Source: Collimonas sp. OK412
Lineage (GTDB): Bacteria > Pseudomonadota > Gammaproteobacteria > Burkholderiales > Burkholderiaceae_D
Length of the DNA stretch: 64,000 nt
Reading direction: 5' to 3'
NCBI RefSeq assembly: GCF_900112135.1
Contig: NZ_FOLC01000001.1
Coordinates: 62,001 to 126,000, forward strand
Below, one piece after another: positions 24,039 to 32,223 of the stretch (its first letter is position 1; every line of letters begins with the position of its first letter). The position numbers and the translations under genes are program-made. Below the pieces are notes generated by a model, which saw only the letters and a program-made list of their open reading frames with translations, was not told where the DNA came from and did not search any database.

Positions 24039-25430
24039 TTACGCAATATCATAGGCGCTTTGCTCGGCGCTGCGGCTGTTTTTCGTCATCAGGAACACCG
24101 CATAGCCAAAAGCCAGGAAGGCAGCGAAGATGCCGAAGATCAGCGCATTGTAATAAATCATGGTGGCCATGCAGACGCAGGCGCCGACCAGCGCAAACGC
24201 CGGGAACCATGGATACAGCGGCGCGCGGAACGGCCGCGCCATGTCGGGCGCGCTGCGGCGCAGGCGGAACAGGCTCAGCATGCTGATGATGTACATGGTG
24301 ATGGCGCCGAACACCGACATGGTGACGATGTTGGCGGTCAGGGTCTGGCCGCCGAGCTTGATCAGTTCGTCGCTGTAGATGGCGGCGATGCCGATCACGC
24401 CGCCGGCCAGGATCGCCCGGTGCGGGGTCTTGAAGCGCGGATGGATCTTGGCGAAATAGCCGGGCAGGTAGCCATCCCGGGCCAGCGCGAAAATCTGCCG
24501 CGAATAACCGAGGATGATGCCGTGGAAGGAGGCGATCAGGCCGAACAGGCCGAGCCAGACCAGCATGTGCAGCCAGCTGCTGTGTTCGCCGACGATCAGT
24601 TTCATCGCCTGCGGCAGCGGATCGTTGATGTTGGCCAGCTTGGTCCAGTCGCCGGCGCCGCCGGCAAACACCATGACGCCGATGGCCAGCAGCACCAGGG
24701 TGATGATGCCGGTGATGTAGGCGATCGGGATCGAACGCTTCGGATCCTTGGCTTCTTCGGCCGCCATCGCCACGCCTTCGATCGCCAGGAAAAACCAGAT
24801 GGCGAACGGGATCGCGGCAAACATGCCGGGAATGGCGGCCAGGCTGAAACTGTCCTGGCCGGACCAGCCGCCCTTGACGAAATGCGCCACCGAAAATCCT
24901 GGCGAGACCACGCCCATGAACACCAGCAGTTCGAAAATCGCCAGCAGGGTCACGCACAGCTCAAACATGGCGGCAATCTGCACGCCGACGATATTGAGCG
25001 CCATGAACACCACATAGGCGCCGACCGCGGCGGTCTTGGGATCGAGCGACGGGAACTGCACGTTGAGATAGGCGCCGATCGCCAGCGCAATCGCCGGCGG
25101 CGCAAACACGAATTCGATCAGGGTGGCGGCGCCGGCAAAGTAGCCGCCCAACGGTCCGAAGGCTTTTTTGCTGTAGGCGAACGGCCCGCCGGCATGCGGG
25201 ATGGAAGTGGTCAGTTCGGTGAAGCTGAAGATGAACGCGGTGTACATGGCGGCGATAAACAGCGCCGTCACGGTAAAGCCCAGCGTGCCGGCCGAAGCCC
25301 AGCCATAACTCCAGCCGAAATATTCGCCCGAAATCACCAGGCCGACGGCGATCCCCCAAAGCTGTATCGTGCCCAGGGTCTGTTTCAAGGCGGGGGCGGC
25401 GCTGGCGCCTGAGCCGGTTTTTGCATTCAT
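24039..25430 (-). CDS. eat: Ethanolamine permease (APC superfamily)
   Basis: 463 residues with about 12 hydrophobic helices. The opening TLGTIQLWGIAVGLVISGEYFGWSYGWASAGTLGF and FTELTTSIPHAGGPFAYSKKAFGPLGGYFAGAATLIEFVFAPPAIALAIGAY are characteristic of ethanolamine permeases of the APC family. The ATG at 25430 follows GGAGAAG; the frame extends upstream to 25685 through the leader with no homology. A 196-bp leader separates it from the DUF779 gene and contains a -24/-12 promoter. The gene lies just before eutB, so imported ethanolamine is the evident substrate. Confidence 0.93.
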   Translation of the reverse strand: MNAKTGSGASAAPALKQTLGTIQLWGIAVGLVISGEYFGWSYGWASAGTLGFTVTALFIAAMYTAFIFSFTELTTSIPHAGGPFAYSKKAFGPLGGYFAGAATLIEFVFAPPAIALAIGAYLNVQFPSLDPKTAAVGAYVVFMALNIVGVQIAAMFELCVTLLAIFELLVFMGVVSPGFSVAHFVKGGWSGQDSFSLAAIPGMFAAIPFAIWFFLAIEGVAMAAEEAKDPKRSIPIAYITGIITLVLLAIGVMVFAGGAGDWTKLANINDPLPQAMKLIVGEHSSWLHMLVWLGLFGLIASFHGIILGYSRQIFALARDGYLPGYFAKIHPRFKTPHRAILAGGVIGIAAIYSDELIKLGGQTLTANIVTMSVFGAITMYIISMLSLFRLRRSAPDMARPFRAPLYPWFPAFALVGACVCMATMIYYNALIFGIFAAFLAFGYAVFLMTKNSRSAEQSAYDIA

Positions 25431-25597
25431 GAGGCTTCTCCACGGGATAGGTGCACGTAAATCGAAAGGAAATGCGTCGCTCCGCGTTCCGCTGCGCCAC
25501 TTTGGACAGCTTGCAGGCGAAAGCGGTGCATCTCTGTTGCCGGGTCGGCAGGCAGCGATTGCGGCCTGGTCTTGAAGGCAGGCAAGGGCAAAACAAA

Positions 25598-25614
25598 AGC
25601 AAAATGTGTGCCTT
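25598..25614 (-). promoter_or_regulatory. Candidate sigma-54 promoter for eat-eutBC
   Basis: Minus-strand AAGGCACACATTTTGCT matches the -24/-12 consensus YTGGCACG-N4-TTGCW with the GG and GC elements exactly 10 nt apart; only the T before GG and the G after CAC differ. It lies 13 bp past the DUF779 stop and about 170 bp before the permease start, predicting a start near 25588. Confidence 0.6.
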
Positions 25615-25626
25615 TGTGGTGCACAA

Positions 25627-26025
25627 TCATTTAGCGGCTTGTTTGCCCAACAATAGCGGGACCTCGTCCAGCAGCGCATACTCATCGTCGCTGAACAGGC
25701 GCGAACGGCTCAGGAAGCGCCTGCCGCTGCCGTTATCGACAGAAAACATGCCGCCGTTGCCTGCCACTACATCAATGATCAGCTGGGTGTGTTTCCAGTA
25801 TTCAAACTGGTCGGCGCCGATATAAAACGGTGCGCCGTCCAGGTCGCCCAGATAGACATCGGCATCGCCGACCTGGAAATCGCCGATGGCGTAGCACATG
25901 GGCGAGCTGCCGTCGCAGCAGCCGCCGGATTGAAAGAACATGAGCGGGCCGTGCTTTTGCCTGAGCTGCTGCAGGAATTCCAGTGCGGCGCCGGTGGCGC
26001 TGACGCGGGCGGGGATGGCGGGCAT
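25627..26025 (-). CDS. DUF779 family protein
   Basis: 132 residues. FFQSGGCCDGSSPMCYAIGDFQVGDADVYLGDLDGAPFYIGADQFEYWKHTQLIIDVVAGNGGMFSVDN is the complete DUF779 signature. Cys36, Cys37 and Cys44 are strictly placed and could bind metal or act as thiols. DUF779 genes are found next to AcoD/ExaC-type aldehyde dehydrogenases, as here, 76 bp after the dehydrogenase gene. The role is unknown; help with the dehydrogenase or aldehyde detoxification is an inference from position. No clear SD is seen before the ATG. Confidence 0.9.
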   Translation of the reverse strand: MPAIPARVSATGAALEFLQQLRQKHGPLMFFQSGGCCDGSSPMCYAIGDFQVGDADVYLGDLDGAPFYIGADQFEYWKHTQLIIDVVAGNGGMFSVDNGSGRRFLSRSRLFSDDEYALLDEVPLLLGKQAAK

Positions 26026-26059
26026 GATGTATGGTCGCTGGTGACGGGATAGCGGAATG

Positions 26060-26096
26060 CCGGCTCCTGCCCCGGTGCAGACGGAGCAGGAGCCGG
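26060..26096. repeat. Intercistronic stem-loop between acoD and the DUF779 gene
   Basis: CCGGCTCCTGC and GCAGGAGCCGG, 11-bp perfect arms around a 15-nt loop, lie between the dehydrogenase stop and the DUF779 start. There is no U tract. It could protect the upstream mRNA or attenuate read-through. Confidence 0.45.
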
Positions 26097-26101
26097 TGCG
26101 T

Positions 26102-27622
26102 TTAGAAAAAGCCCAGGGCGTTCGGGCTGTAGCTGACCAGCAGGTTCTTGGTTTGCTGGTAGTGGTCCAGCATCATCTTGTGGTTTTCGCGGCCTATGCC
26201 GGACTGCTTGTAGCCGCCGAATGCCGCATGGGCCGGATACAGGTGGTAGCAGTTGGTCCATACCCGGCCGGCCTGGATCCCGCGTCCCATGCGGAAGGCG
26301 CGCGAGCCGTCGCGGGTCCACAAGCCTGCGCCCAGGCCGTACAAGGTGTCGTTCGCCAGGGCCAGCGCTTCTTCCTCGTCCTTGAAGGTGGTGACAGACA
26401 GCACCGGGCCGAAGATTTCTTCCTGGAAGATGCGCATCTTGTTATTGCCTTCAAAGACTGTCGGCTCGACGTAGTAGCCGGCGTCGAAGTCGCCGCCCAG
26501 CTGCTTGCGCGTGCCGCCGGTGAGCAGCTTTGCGCCTTCCTGCTTGCCGATGTCGATGTAGGACAGGATTTTTTCCAGCTGTTCCTGCGAAGCCTGGGCG
26601 CCGATCATGGTGGCGCTGTCGAGCGGGTTGCCTTGCTTGATGGCCTTGACCCGTTTCAGCGCGCGCTCCATGAAGCGGTCGTAGATCGATTCCTGGATCA
26701 GCGCGCGCGATGGACAGGTGCAGACTTCGCCCTGGTTCAAGGCGAACATGGCGAAACCTTCCAGGCACTTGTCGAAAAACGCATCGTCCTGGTCCATGAC
26801 GTCGGCAAAAAATACGTTAGGCGATTTGCCGCCCAGTTCCAGCGTCACCGGAATGATGTTTTGCGAAGCGTATTGCATGATCAGGCGGCCGGTGGTGGTT
26901 TCGCCGGTGAAGGCGATCTTGGCGATGCGCTTGCTGGAGGCCAGCGGCTTGCCGGCTTCCAGGCCGAAGCCGTTGACGATGTTGAGCACGCCGGGCGGCA
27001 GCAGGTCCTGCACCAGCTCGACCCAGACCATGATCGATGCCGGCGTCTGCTCGGCCGGTTTCAACACGACGCAATTGCCCGCGGCCAGCGCCGGCGCCAG
27101 TTTCCAGACCGCCATCAGGATCGGGAAATTCCATGGGATGATCTGGCCTACGACGCCCAGCGGTTCGTGGAAGTGATAGGCGTAGGTCTGGTCGTCGATG
27201 GTGGCGACCGAGCCTTCCTGGGCTCGGATGCAGGCGGCGAAATAGCGGAAATGGTCGATCGCCAGCGGGATGTCGGCGGCGGTGGTTTCGCGTATCGGTT
27301 TGCCGTTGTCGATGGTTTCGGCGATCGCCAGCAGTTCCAGGTTGGCCTCCATGCGGTCGGCGATCTTGTTGAGGATGTTGGCGCGTTCCGCCGGCGAGGT
27401 CTTGCCCCAGGCGACTTTGGCGGCGTGCGCCGCATCCAGCGCCAGTTCGATGTCTTCGGCGCCGGAGCGGGCGATTTCACAAAAGGTCTTGCCGATCACC
27501 GGGCTGACGTTCTCGAAATATTCGCCCTTGACCGGCGCCACGAACTTGCCGCCGATGAAATTGTCATAACGTTGCTTGAATGGATTGCGCGTGGCTAGCT
27601 TGCTGATGTCTGCGAGATTCAT
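26102..27622 (-). CDS. acoD: NAD+-dependent acetaldehyde dehydrogenase (AcoD/ExaC type)
   Basis: 506 residues, the normal AcoD length. Catalytic residues are Glu262 in [14 protein letters not shown] and Cys301 in [16 protein letters not shown]+ contacts include IIPWNFP and [12 protein letters not shown]. The enzyme would oxidise acetaldehyde to acetate in the cytoplasm, the second step after EutBC. GAGG lies 7 nt before the ATG. It heads the run acoD, DUF779, eat, eutB, eutC on the minus strand. In Ralstonia eutropha acoD expression depends on sigma-54 and AcoR, and a well-formed -24/-12 promoter lies 62 bp upstream here. Confidence 0.93.
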   Translation of the reverse strand: MNLADISKLATRNPFKQRYDNFIGGKFVAPVKGEYFENVSPVIGKTFCEIARSGAEDIELALDAAHAAKVAWGKTSPAERANILNKIADRMEANLELLAIAETIDNGKPIRETTAADIPLAIDHFRYFAACIRAQEGSVATIDDQTYAYHFHEPLGVVGQIIPWNFPILMAVWKLAPALAAGNCVVLKPAEQTPASIMVWVELVQDLLPPGVLNIVNGFGLEAGKPLASSKRIAKIAFTGETTTGRLIMQYASQNIIPVTLELGGKSPNVFFADVMDQDDAFFDKCLEGFAMFALNQGEVCTCPSRALIQESIYDRFMERALKRVKAIKQGNPLDSATMIGAQASQEQLEKILSYIDIGKQEGAKLLTGGTRKQLGGDFDAGYYVEPTVFEGNNKMRIFQEEIFGPVLSVTTFKDEEEALALANDTLYGLGAGLWTRDGSRAFRMGRGIQAGRVWTNCYHLYPAHAAFGGYKQSGIGRENHKMMLDHYQQTKNLLVSYSPNALGFF

Positions 27623-27683
27623 GTCGTCCTCTGGCTTGGAATGAGTGAGTGGGATTCAGCGCTACAAACTGCATCTGTTATTG

Positions 27684-27700
27684 CGCAACGAATGTGCCAG
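27684..27700 (-). promoter_or_regulatory. Sigma-54 (-24/-12) promoter of the acoD-led operon
   Basis: Minus-strand CTGGCACATTCGTTGCG matches TGGCAC-N5-TTGC with the invariant GG and GC exactly 10 nt apart. It predicts a transcript start near 27672 and a leader of about 50 nt before the acoD ATG. This is the best -24/-12 match I found in the window. Confidence 0.7.
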
Positions 27701-27829
27701 TGCCGCGCCAATGCCGCGGCAGCACCGCCAGGATCGCCGAGAGTCAGGCCTGGCGCGGCTTGCGGAGGAGCGGAAAGTTGGCGATGGCGGTTTGGACGGC
27801 AGTCTGGTATTTTAAAAACACGCAACAAC

Positions 27830-27846
27830 TGTTCCGTTACTGAACA
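27830..27846. promoter_or_regulatory. Candidate activator (enhancer) site for sigma-54 regulator
   Basis: TGTTCCGTTACTGAACA has perfect 5-bp arms (TGTTC/GAACA) around a 7-nt spacer. It lies about 130 bp upstream of the -24/-12 element of the acoD promoter, where Fis-type activator dimers usually bind. The binding protein is not known. Confidence 0.45.
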
Positions 27847-28052
27847 ATGGCCGGGTACAGTTGCTGCAAAATGTGCCAGGGCTGGCGCCAGCGCCGTTGC
27901 CGATCATGAACCCCCGGGAAAATACACCCGGCACACAAAGCCAAAGATTGGTAAATTAGCAGCACAGGAGACTGTGGTCAGGCCTTGTCACCGACATGAA
28001 ATTGCGGGCAAGAACCCATTTCAACCGATAGCAATCTTCAGGAATATTTTTC

Positions 28053-29078
28053 ATGCAGAACAAGATAATGACTTTGGCGTTGCAGGGCGGCGGTTCGCAT
28101 GGAGCATTCACCTGGGGCGCCCTGGATCGCCTGCTGGAAGATCCCCGGATCGAGATCGAAGGCATCAGCGGCGCTAGCGCCGGCGCCATGAATGCGGTGG
28201 CGATGAGCTACGGCCTGGCGATCGGCGGCCGCGACGGCGCGCGCCAGGCGCTGGCCGATTTCTGGGATAGCGTCAGCACGCGGGATCTCTACAGTTTCAT
28301 GCGGCCGGACGCCTTGAGCGAAGCCGGCATCGCGTCGCAGGCGACATCGTCGGCGCTGCTGAAACACATGTTCTCGGTGACCAGGATGTTCTCGCCGTAC
28401 CAGCTCAATCCGTTTGACCTGAACCCCTTGCGCGACATCCTCAGCAAGCAGATCGACTTTGAACGCCTGCGGGCGGAAGGCAAGGTCAAGCTGTTCATCG
28501 CGGCCACCCAGGTCAGCACCGGCCGCCTGCGCATCTTCCGCAATGACGACCTGACGCAGGACGCCTTGCTGGCGTCGGCTTGCCTGCCGTCGATGCACCA
28601 TGCGGTGGAGATTGACGGCGAAGCCTACTGGGACGGCGGCCTGACTGCCAACCCGCCGATTTTCCCGCTGCTGCATCTGTGCAACTCGCCCGATATCCTG
28701 GCGGTGCTGCTGCATCCGTTTCGCCGGCCGCTGACGCCGACCGGCACCGACGAGATTGGCCAGCGTCTGAGCGAAATCAGTTTCAGCTCAACCTTCTTTA
28801 CCGAACTGGGCGGCCTGGCGCTGGCCAAGCGCGAAACCGAAGCCGATCCCGACGCGCGCGGCAAGATGCATGAGCGGCTCAAGGAACTGCGCATCCACGT
28901 GATCGATTCGGATGCCCTGATGAGCCAGCTGAGCGTGGCCAGCAAGCTCAATACCAAGGCGTCTTTCATCCACGCCTTGCGCGACGCCGGCCGGACGCGC
29001 GCCGAACTATGGCTGACCGAGAAATTTGCCGGCGCCGAGCTGATATCGAATTTCGACCTCGACCAATTCCTGGCTTGA
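28053..29078 (+). CDS. Patatin-like phospholipase
   Basis: 341 residues. The patatin catalytic dyad is complete: the Gly-rich oxyanion loop LQGGGSHGAF (about 10-19), the nucleophile GASAG with Ser42, and Asp194 in YWDGGLTANPP. No signal peptide is present, so it acts inside the cell or is secreted by another route. Patatins hydrolyse acyl chains of phospholipids or other lipids. The alpha/beta hydrolase gene follows after 5 bp and is surely cotranscribed. CAGGAATATTTTTC precedes the ATG. Confidence 0.9.
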   Translation: MQNKIMTLALQGGGSHGAFTWGALDRLLEDPRIEIEGISGASAGAMNAVAMSYGLAIGGRDGARQALADFWDSVSTRDLYSFMRPDALSEAGIASQATSSALLKHMFSVTRMFSPYQLNPFDLNPLRDILSKQIDFERLRAEGKVKLFIAATQVSTGRLRIFRNDDLTQDALLASACLPSMHHAVEIDGEAYWDGGLTANPPIFPLLHLCNSPDILAVLLHPFRRPLTPTGTDEIGQRLSEISFSSTFFTELGGLALAKRETEADPDARGKMHERLKELRIHVIDSDALMSQLSVASKLNTKASFIHALRDAGRTRAELWLTEKFAGAELISNFDLDQFLA

Positions 29079-29083
29079 TACCG

Positions 29084-29971
29084 ATGAAACTATCCCGTTC
29101 AGAATTCCTTTCCTTGCGCGGCTTGCGTTATCACATACGTCATTGGGGCCGCGCCGGTGCCCCGAAAATTTTCATGATGCACGGCTGGATGGATGTTTCG
29201 GCTTCGTTCCAATTCGTGGTCGATTGCCTGCAGCGCGACTGGCATGTGATCGCGCCGGACTGGCGCGGCTTCGGCCTGACCGAAGGGCCGCCGGTGGAGA
29301 GTTACTGGTTTCCCGATTACCTGGCCGACCTCGACGCCATCTTGCAGCATTATTCAGCCGAGGCGCCGGTCAGCCTGCTGGGGCATAGCATGGGCGGTTA
29401 CGCCGTGGGCCTGTATGCCGGCACGCGGCCGCAACGGATCAAGGCGCTGATCAACCTGGAGGGCTTCGGCGGCGAACACCTGTCAGCCGACCTGGCGCCG
29501 GTGCGTTACGCCAAATGGCTGGACCAGCTGGTTGAAGCGGCTGCCTTGCTGAGTTATCCGGACCTGGCGGCGGTCGCTGCGCGGCTGCAAAAAACCAATC
29601 CGCGCCTGGACGACCAGCGGGCGGCATTCCTGGCCCAGCACTGGTCGCGCCAGAACGACCTGGGACGCTGGGAGATACTGGCCGATCCCGCGCACAAGAT
29701 CATCAACCCGGTGCTGCCGCGGGTCGAAGAAATGCTGGCCTGCTGGCGCGCCACCACGGCGCCGGTGCTGTGCGTCGAGGCGGAATTTACCAATATGTGG
29801 CAGTGGATGGGCGGCAAGGACGTGATGCGCGGCGAGATCGACAGCCGCATCGCCAAGCTGCCGCATGCCAGGACCGCGGTCATCGCGAACGCGGGACACA
29901 TGCTGCATCACGACCAGCCGCAGGCGCTGGCGGCATTGATTGAACAGTTCCTGCAAGAAGGGCAGGGCTAG
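29084..29971 (+). CDS. Alpha/beta-fold hydrolase
   Basis: 295 residues from the ATG at 29084, 5 bp past the patatin stop. HGWMD (oxyanion region), GHSMGG with the nucleophile Ser, an acid in the CVEAEFTNMW region and the base His in NAGHMLHHDQP are all visible. It resembles serine esterases/lipases of the meta-cleavage hydrolase type. Coupling to the patatin gene suggests the two act on the same lipid, perhaps phospholipid then lysolipid; that is inference. The next gene is convergent, 20 bp away. Confidence 0.85.
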   Translation: MKLSRSEFLSLRGLRYHIRHWGRAGAPKIFMMHGWMDVSASFQFVVDCLQRDWHVIAPDWRGFGLTEGPPVESYWFPDYLADLDAILQHYSAEAPVSLLGHSMGGYAVGLYAGTRPQRIKALINLEGFGGEHLSADLAPVRYAKWLDQLVEAAALLSYPDLAAVAARLQKTNPRLDDQRAAFLAQHWSRQNDLGRWEILADPAHKIINPVLPRVEEMLACWRATTAPVLCVEAEFTNMWQWMGGKDVMRGEIDSRIAKLPHARTAVIANAGHMLHHDQPQALAALIEQFLQEGQG

Positions 29972-29991
29972 CTCCTTTCCAGCCCGCAAGG

Positions 29992-30174
29992 CTAGCAGTG
30001 GCTTTCCTCGAAGGCGTTGATCAGCCTGATCATGTCGTCCATGCGGCTCTGTTCCTGTTGTGTGGTGCGGCGGTTCCAGAGGATGTCGAATTCGACCACG
30101 GTCAGGTGGTATTCGATTTCGCTCAGCTCGTCTATCTCGACGATAGCGCCTGCGTTCATTTCTTGCTCAAACAT
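29992..30174 (-). CDS. Small acidic hypothetical protein at the end of the efflux operon
   Basis: 60 residues, MFEQEMNAGAIVEIDELSEIEYHLTVVEFDILWNRRTTQQEQSRMDDMIRLINAFEESHC. I do not recognise the family. It is acidic in the first half, then helical, and ends in a Cys. AGGAGG lies 5 nt before the ATG, the strongest SD in this operon, so it is very likely translated. It begins 27 bp after the MarR gene and is the last gene of nodT-emrA-emrB-marR. It has no signal peptide or membrane segment. A partner for MarR or the pump is conceivable but unsupported. Confidence 0.65.
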   Translation of the reverse strand: MFEQEMNAGAIVEIDELSEIEYHLTVVEFDILWNRRTTQQEQSRMDDMIRLINAFEESHC

Positions 30175-30201
30175 GTGCACCTCCTGGCATGCGGACCGAC
30201 G

Positions 30202-30648
30202 TCAGATTTTCGACAACAGCTTATGCAGCAATTCCTTCAGTTTCCTGGTCTCGTCCTGGGTGAAATCCACCAGGACCTGCTCCAGGACACGGGTGATGCA
30301 GGCGATCAGCTTCGGGTAGATAGACCAGCCGGCCGCGGTCAGTTCGAGGGTGAATGCGCGGCTGTTCGCCGGCGAGCGCAGCCGTGTCACCAGGCCTTTC
30401 CGTTCCAGCCGCCTGACCATGCGGCTCATGGCGCCAGGATCGTATGCCAGCAGCTTGCAGAGCGCCGCGATCGACTCCGGGCGCGCGTTGGCCAGGTTGA
30501 CGATGATGACGTACTGCGCCGCCGTGATATCCAGCACTTGCAATTCCTGGTTCAACCCATCAAGGATGACGGCGTGCGCCTGCTCCATCAAGGTATCCAG
30601 GCCGGCGGCGGATGGCTGTTCTCGCCGCATGAGATGACTGGTCGCCAT
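30202..30648 (-). CDS. MarR-family transcriptional regulator
   Basis: 148 residues. The winged helix-turn-helix is at about residues 60-100 (SIAALCKLLAYDPGAMSRMVRRLERKGLVTRLRSPANSRAFTLELTAAG), with dimer helices at both ends. MarR proteins repress efflux genes and release DNA on binding phenolic compounds or on oxidation. It begins 18 bp after emrB, inside the pump operon, while a TetR gene is divergent from the operon's first gene, so two regulators of different families are linked to one pump. No SD is obvious before the ATG; an ATG six codons on is an alternative. Confidence 0.9.
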   Translation of the reverse strand: MATSHLMRREQPSAAGLDTLMEQAHAVILDGLNQELQVLDITAAQYVIIVNLANARPESIAALCKLLAYDPGAMSRMVRRLERKGLVTRLRSPANSRAFTLELTAAGWSIYPKLIACITRVLEQVLVDFTQDETRKLKELLHKLLSKI

Positions 30649-30666
30649 GGCTGGTCAGTAATGTCG

Positions 30667-32205
30667 TCAGTGCGCTGCCGAGGTGTCGGCAATGCGTTTC
30701 GGTTTGGGCGCGAACCATACCGCGGTCGCCGCCAGCAGGAATGACAGCGCCGCCATCATGAAAATGTGGTTGGTCGACAGCATGATGCTTTGCGACTGTA
30801 CGGTTTGCTCGATGCTGAGCCGGGCCTGTTCGGCGCTCAGGCCGGACTGCACCAGGGTATTGCCGGCGTTGCCGGCCTGGTCGACCAGGCCCGACAGTTC
30901 GGCGTGATAATAAATCGCCTTGTTTTCCCAGCTGGTGTTAACCAGCGAAGTGGCGATGGCGCCCGACATGGTGCGGCAAAAACTCATCAGGCCGGCGGCC
31001 GACGCCGTCTCGGAAAAGTCGACGCTGCTCAGCGCCAGCCCGGTCAGCGGCACAAAGAACAAGGGCATGCCTATGCCTTGCAGCAGCAGCGGCCAGCCGA
31101 TCTGGAAGGTGGTCATGTCGGTGCTGTTGAAGCTGCGCAGCAAGGTCACCGAACCGAGCCACAGCACCCCCAGGCACACCAGCTTGCGCGGATCGACCTT
31201 GGTCGACAGCTTGGCGACGAAGGGCGCGGTCATGACCGCCAGGATGCCGCTCAGGGCGGTGGTCTGGCCCGAGTGGGTGGCGGTGTAGCCCATGTAGCCC
31301 TGCAGCCACAGCGGCGTCAGCACGGTGGCGCCGAAGAAGGCGCCGAACGCCAGGCAGATGGTGATCACGCTGGCCGAATAGCCGCGGTGCCGGAACACGC
31401 GCAGGTCGACCACCGGATTGCGTTCGGTCAGTTCCCAGATCAGGAAGGCGATGAAACCGACGATGGCGACCAGCGCCAGGGCGATGATTTCAGGCGAGGC
31501 GAACCAGTCTTTTTCCTTGCCCTGGTCCAGCATCAGCTGCAAGGCGGCGACCCAGACGATCATCAGTCCCATGCCGACCTTGTCGATAGGCACTTTCGCC
31601 AGCGGCGACTCGTAGCGCTTGAACATTTTCCAGCCGAGATAGCCGCAGATCAGCGCCACCGGCACGTTGATGTAGAAGATGTAGGGCCAGCTGTACTGGT
31701 CGCACAATACGCCGCCCAGGATCGGGCCGGCGATCGGTGCGATCAGTGTGGTCATGGCCCACAGCCCGACCGCGGTCGGCGCTTTCTCCTTGGGGAAAAC
31801 GCGCAGCAGCAAAGTCTGCGACAGCGGGATCAGCGGGCCGCCGGCCAGTCCCTGGAACACGCGGAATGCGATCAGCAGCCCCAGCGAGTTGGCCAGGCCG
31901 CACAAGGCCGAGAATACGCCGAACATGACCATCGACGTGATGAACACGCGCACTGCGCCGAACCGGTTGGCGAGCCAGCCGGTCAGCGGCACGGTGATCG
32001 CTTCCGCCACCGCGTAGGAGGTGATGACGTAGGTGCCCTGGCTGGAGGAGGCGCCGAGCGCGCCGGAGATGGTCGATACCGAGACGTTGGCGATGGTAGT
32101 GTCGAGCACCGCGATGAAGTTGGCGGCGGCCAGCAGCAGGCCGGCGCCGATCAGCTGCGCTCCCGCCAAAGGCTTGATCGGCAGCTCTGAAGAAATGGAT
32201 GGCAT
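30667..32205 (-). CDS. emrB: DHA2-family drug:H+ antiporter (EmrB-like)
   Basis: 512 residues with about 14 membrane helices, the EmrB/QacA layout. Motif A-like GWLANRFGAVRVFIT and motif C-type GPILGGVLCDQYSWPYIFYINVPVAL are present, and NFIAVLDTTIANVSVSTISGAL is the conserved first helix with the Asp of motif D1. It would export hydrophobic compounds in exchange for protons. It starts 18 bp after the EmrA-like gene and its partner proteins are encoded upstream. AGGAAAGC precedes the ATG. Confidence 0.93.
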   Translation of the reverse strand: MPSISSELPIKPLAGAQLIGAGLLLAAANFIAVLDTTIANVSVSTISGALGASSSQGTYVITSYAVAEAITVPLTGWLANRFGAVRVFITSMVMFGVFSALCGLANSLGLLIAFRVFQGLAGGPLIPLSQTLLLRVFPKEKAPTAVGLWAMTTLIAPIAGPILGGVLCDQYSWPYIFYINVPVALICGYLGWKMFKRYESPLAKVPIDKVGMGLMIVWVAALQLMLDQGKEKDWFASPEIIALALVAIVGFIAFLIWELTERNPVVDLRVFRHRGYSASVITICLAFGAFFGATVLTPLWLQGYMGYTATHSGQTTALSGILAVMTAPFVAKLSTKVDPRKLVCLGVLWLGSVTLLRSFNSTDMTTFQIGWPLLLQGIGMPLFFVPLTGLALSSVDFSETASAAGLMSFCRTMSGAIATSLVNTSWENKAIYYHAELSGLVDQAGNAGNTLVQSGLSAEQARLSIEQTVQSQSIMLSTNHIFMMAALSFLLAATAVWFAPKPKRIADTSAAH

Positions 32206-32223
32206 GGTCTGCTTTCCTGTTGC

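Larger units (their letters stand above)
27623..28052. other. 430-bp divergent regulatory region
   Basis: This gap lies between acoD (leftward) and the patatin gene (rightward). It contains a -24/-12 promoter at 27684-27700 and a palindrome at 27830-27846, about 130 bp further upstream, a typical enhancer distance for sigma-54 activators. The patatin side shows CAGGAATATTTTTC before its ATG. No ORF or RNA gene was recognised. Confidence 0.55.

Noticed and set aside
25639-25653. TTGTT-N5-AACAA palindrome near the second -24/-12 promoter
   Set aside because: Differs from the 27830 palindrome in sequence and spacing and lies only about 27 bp upstream, too close for an enhancer site.
27861-27881. 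Second TGGCACA/TTGC-like site upstream of acoD
   Set aside because: The GG and GC elements are 8 nt apart instead of 10, so it is unlikely to be a working -24/-12 promoter.
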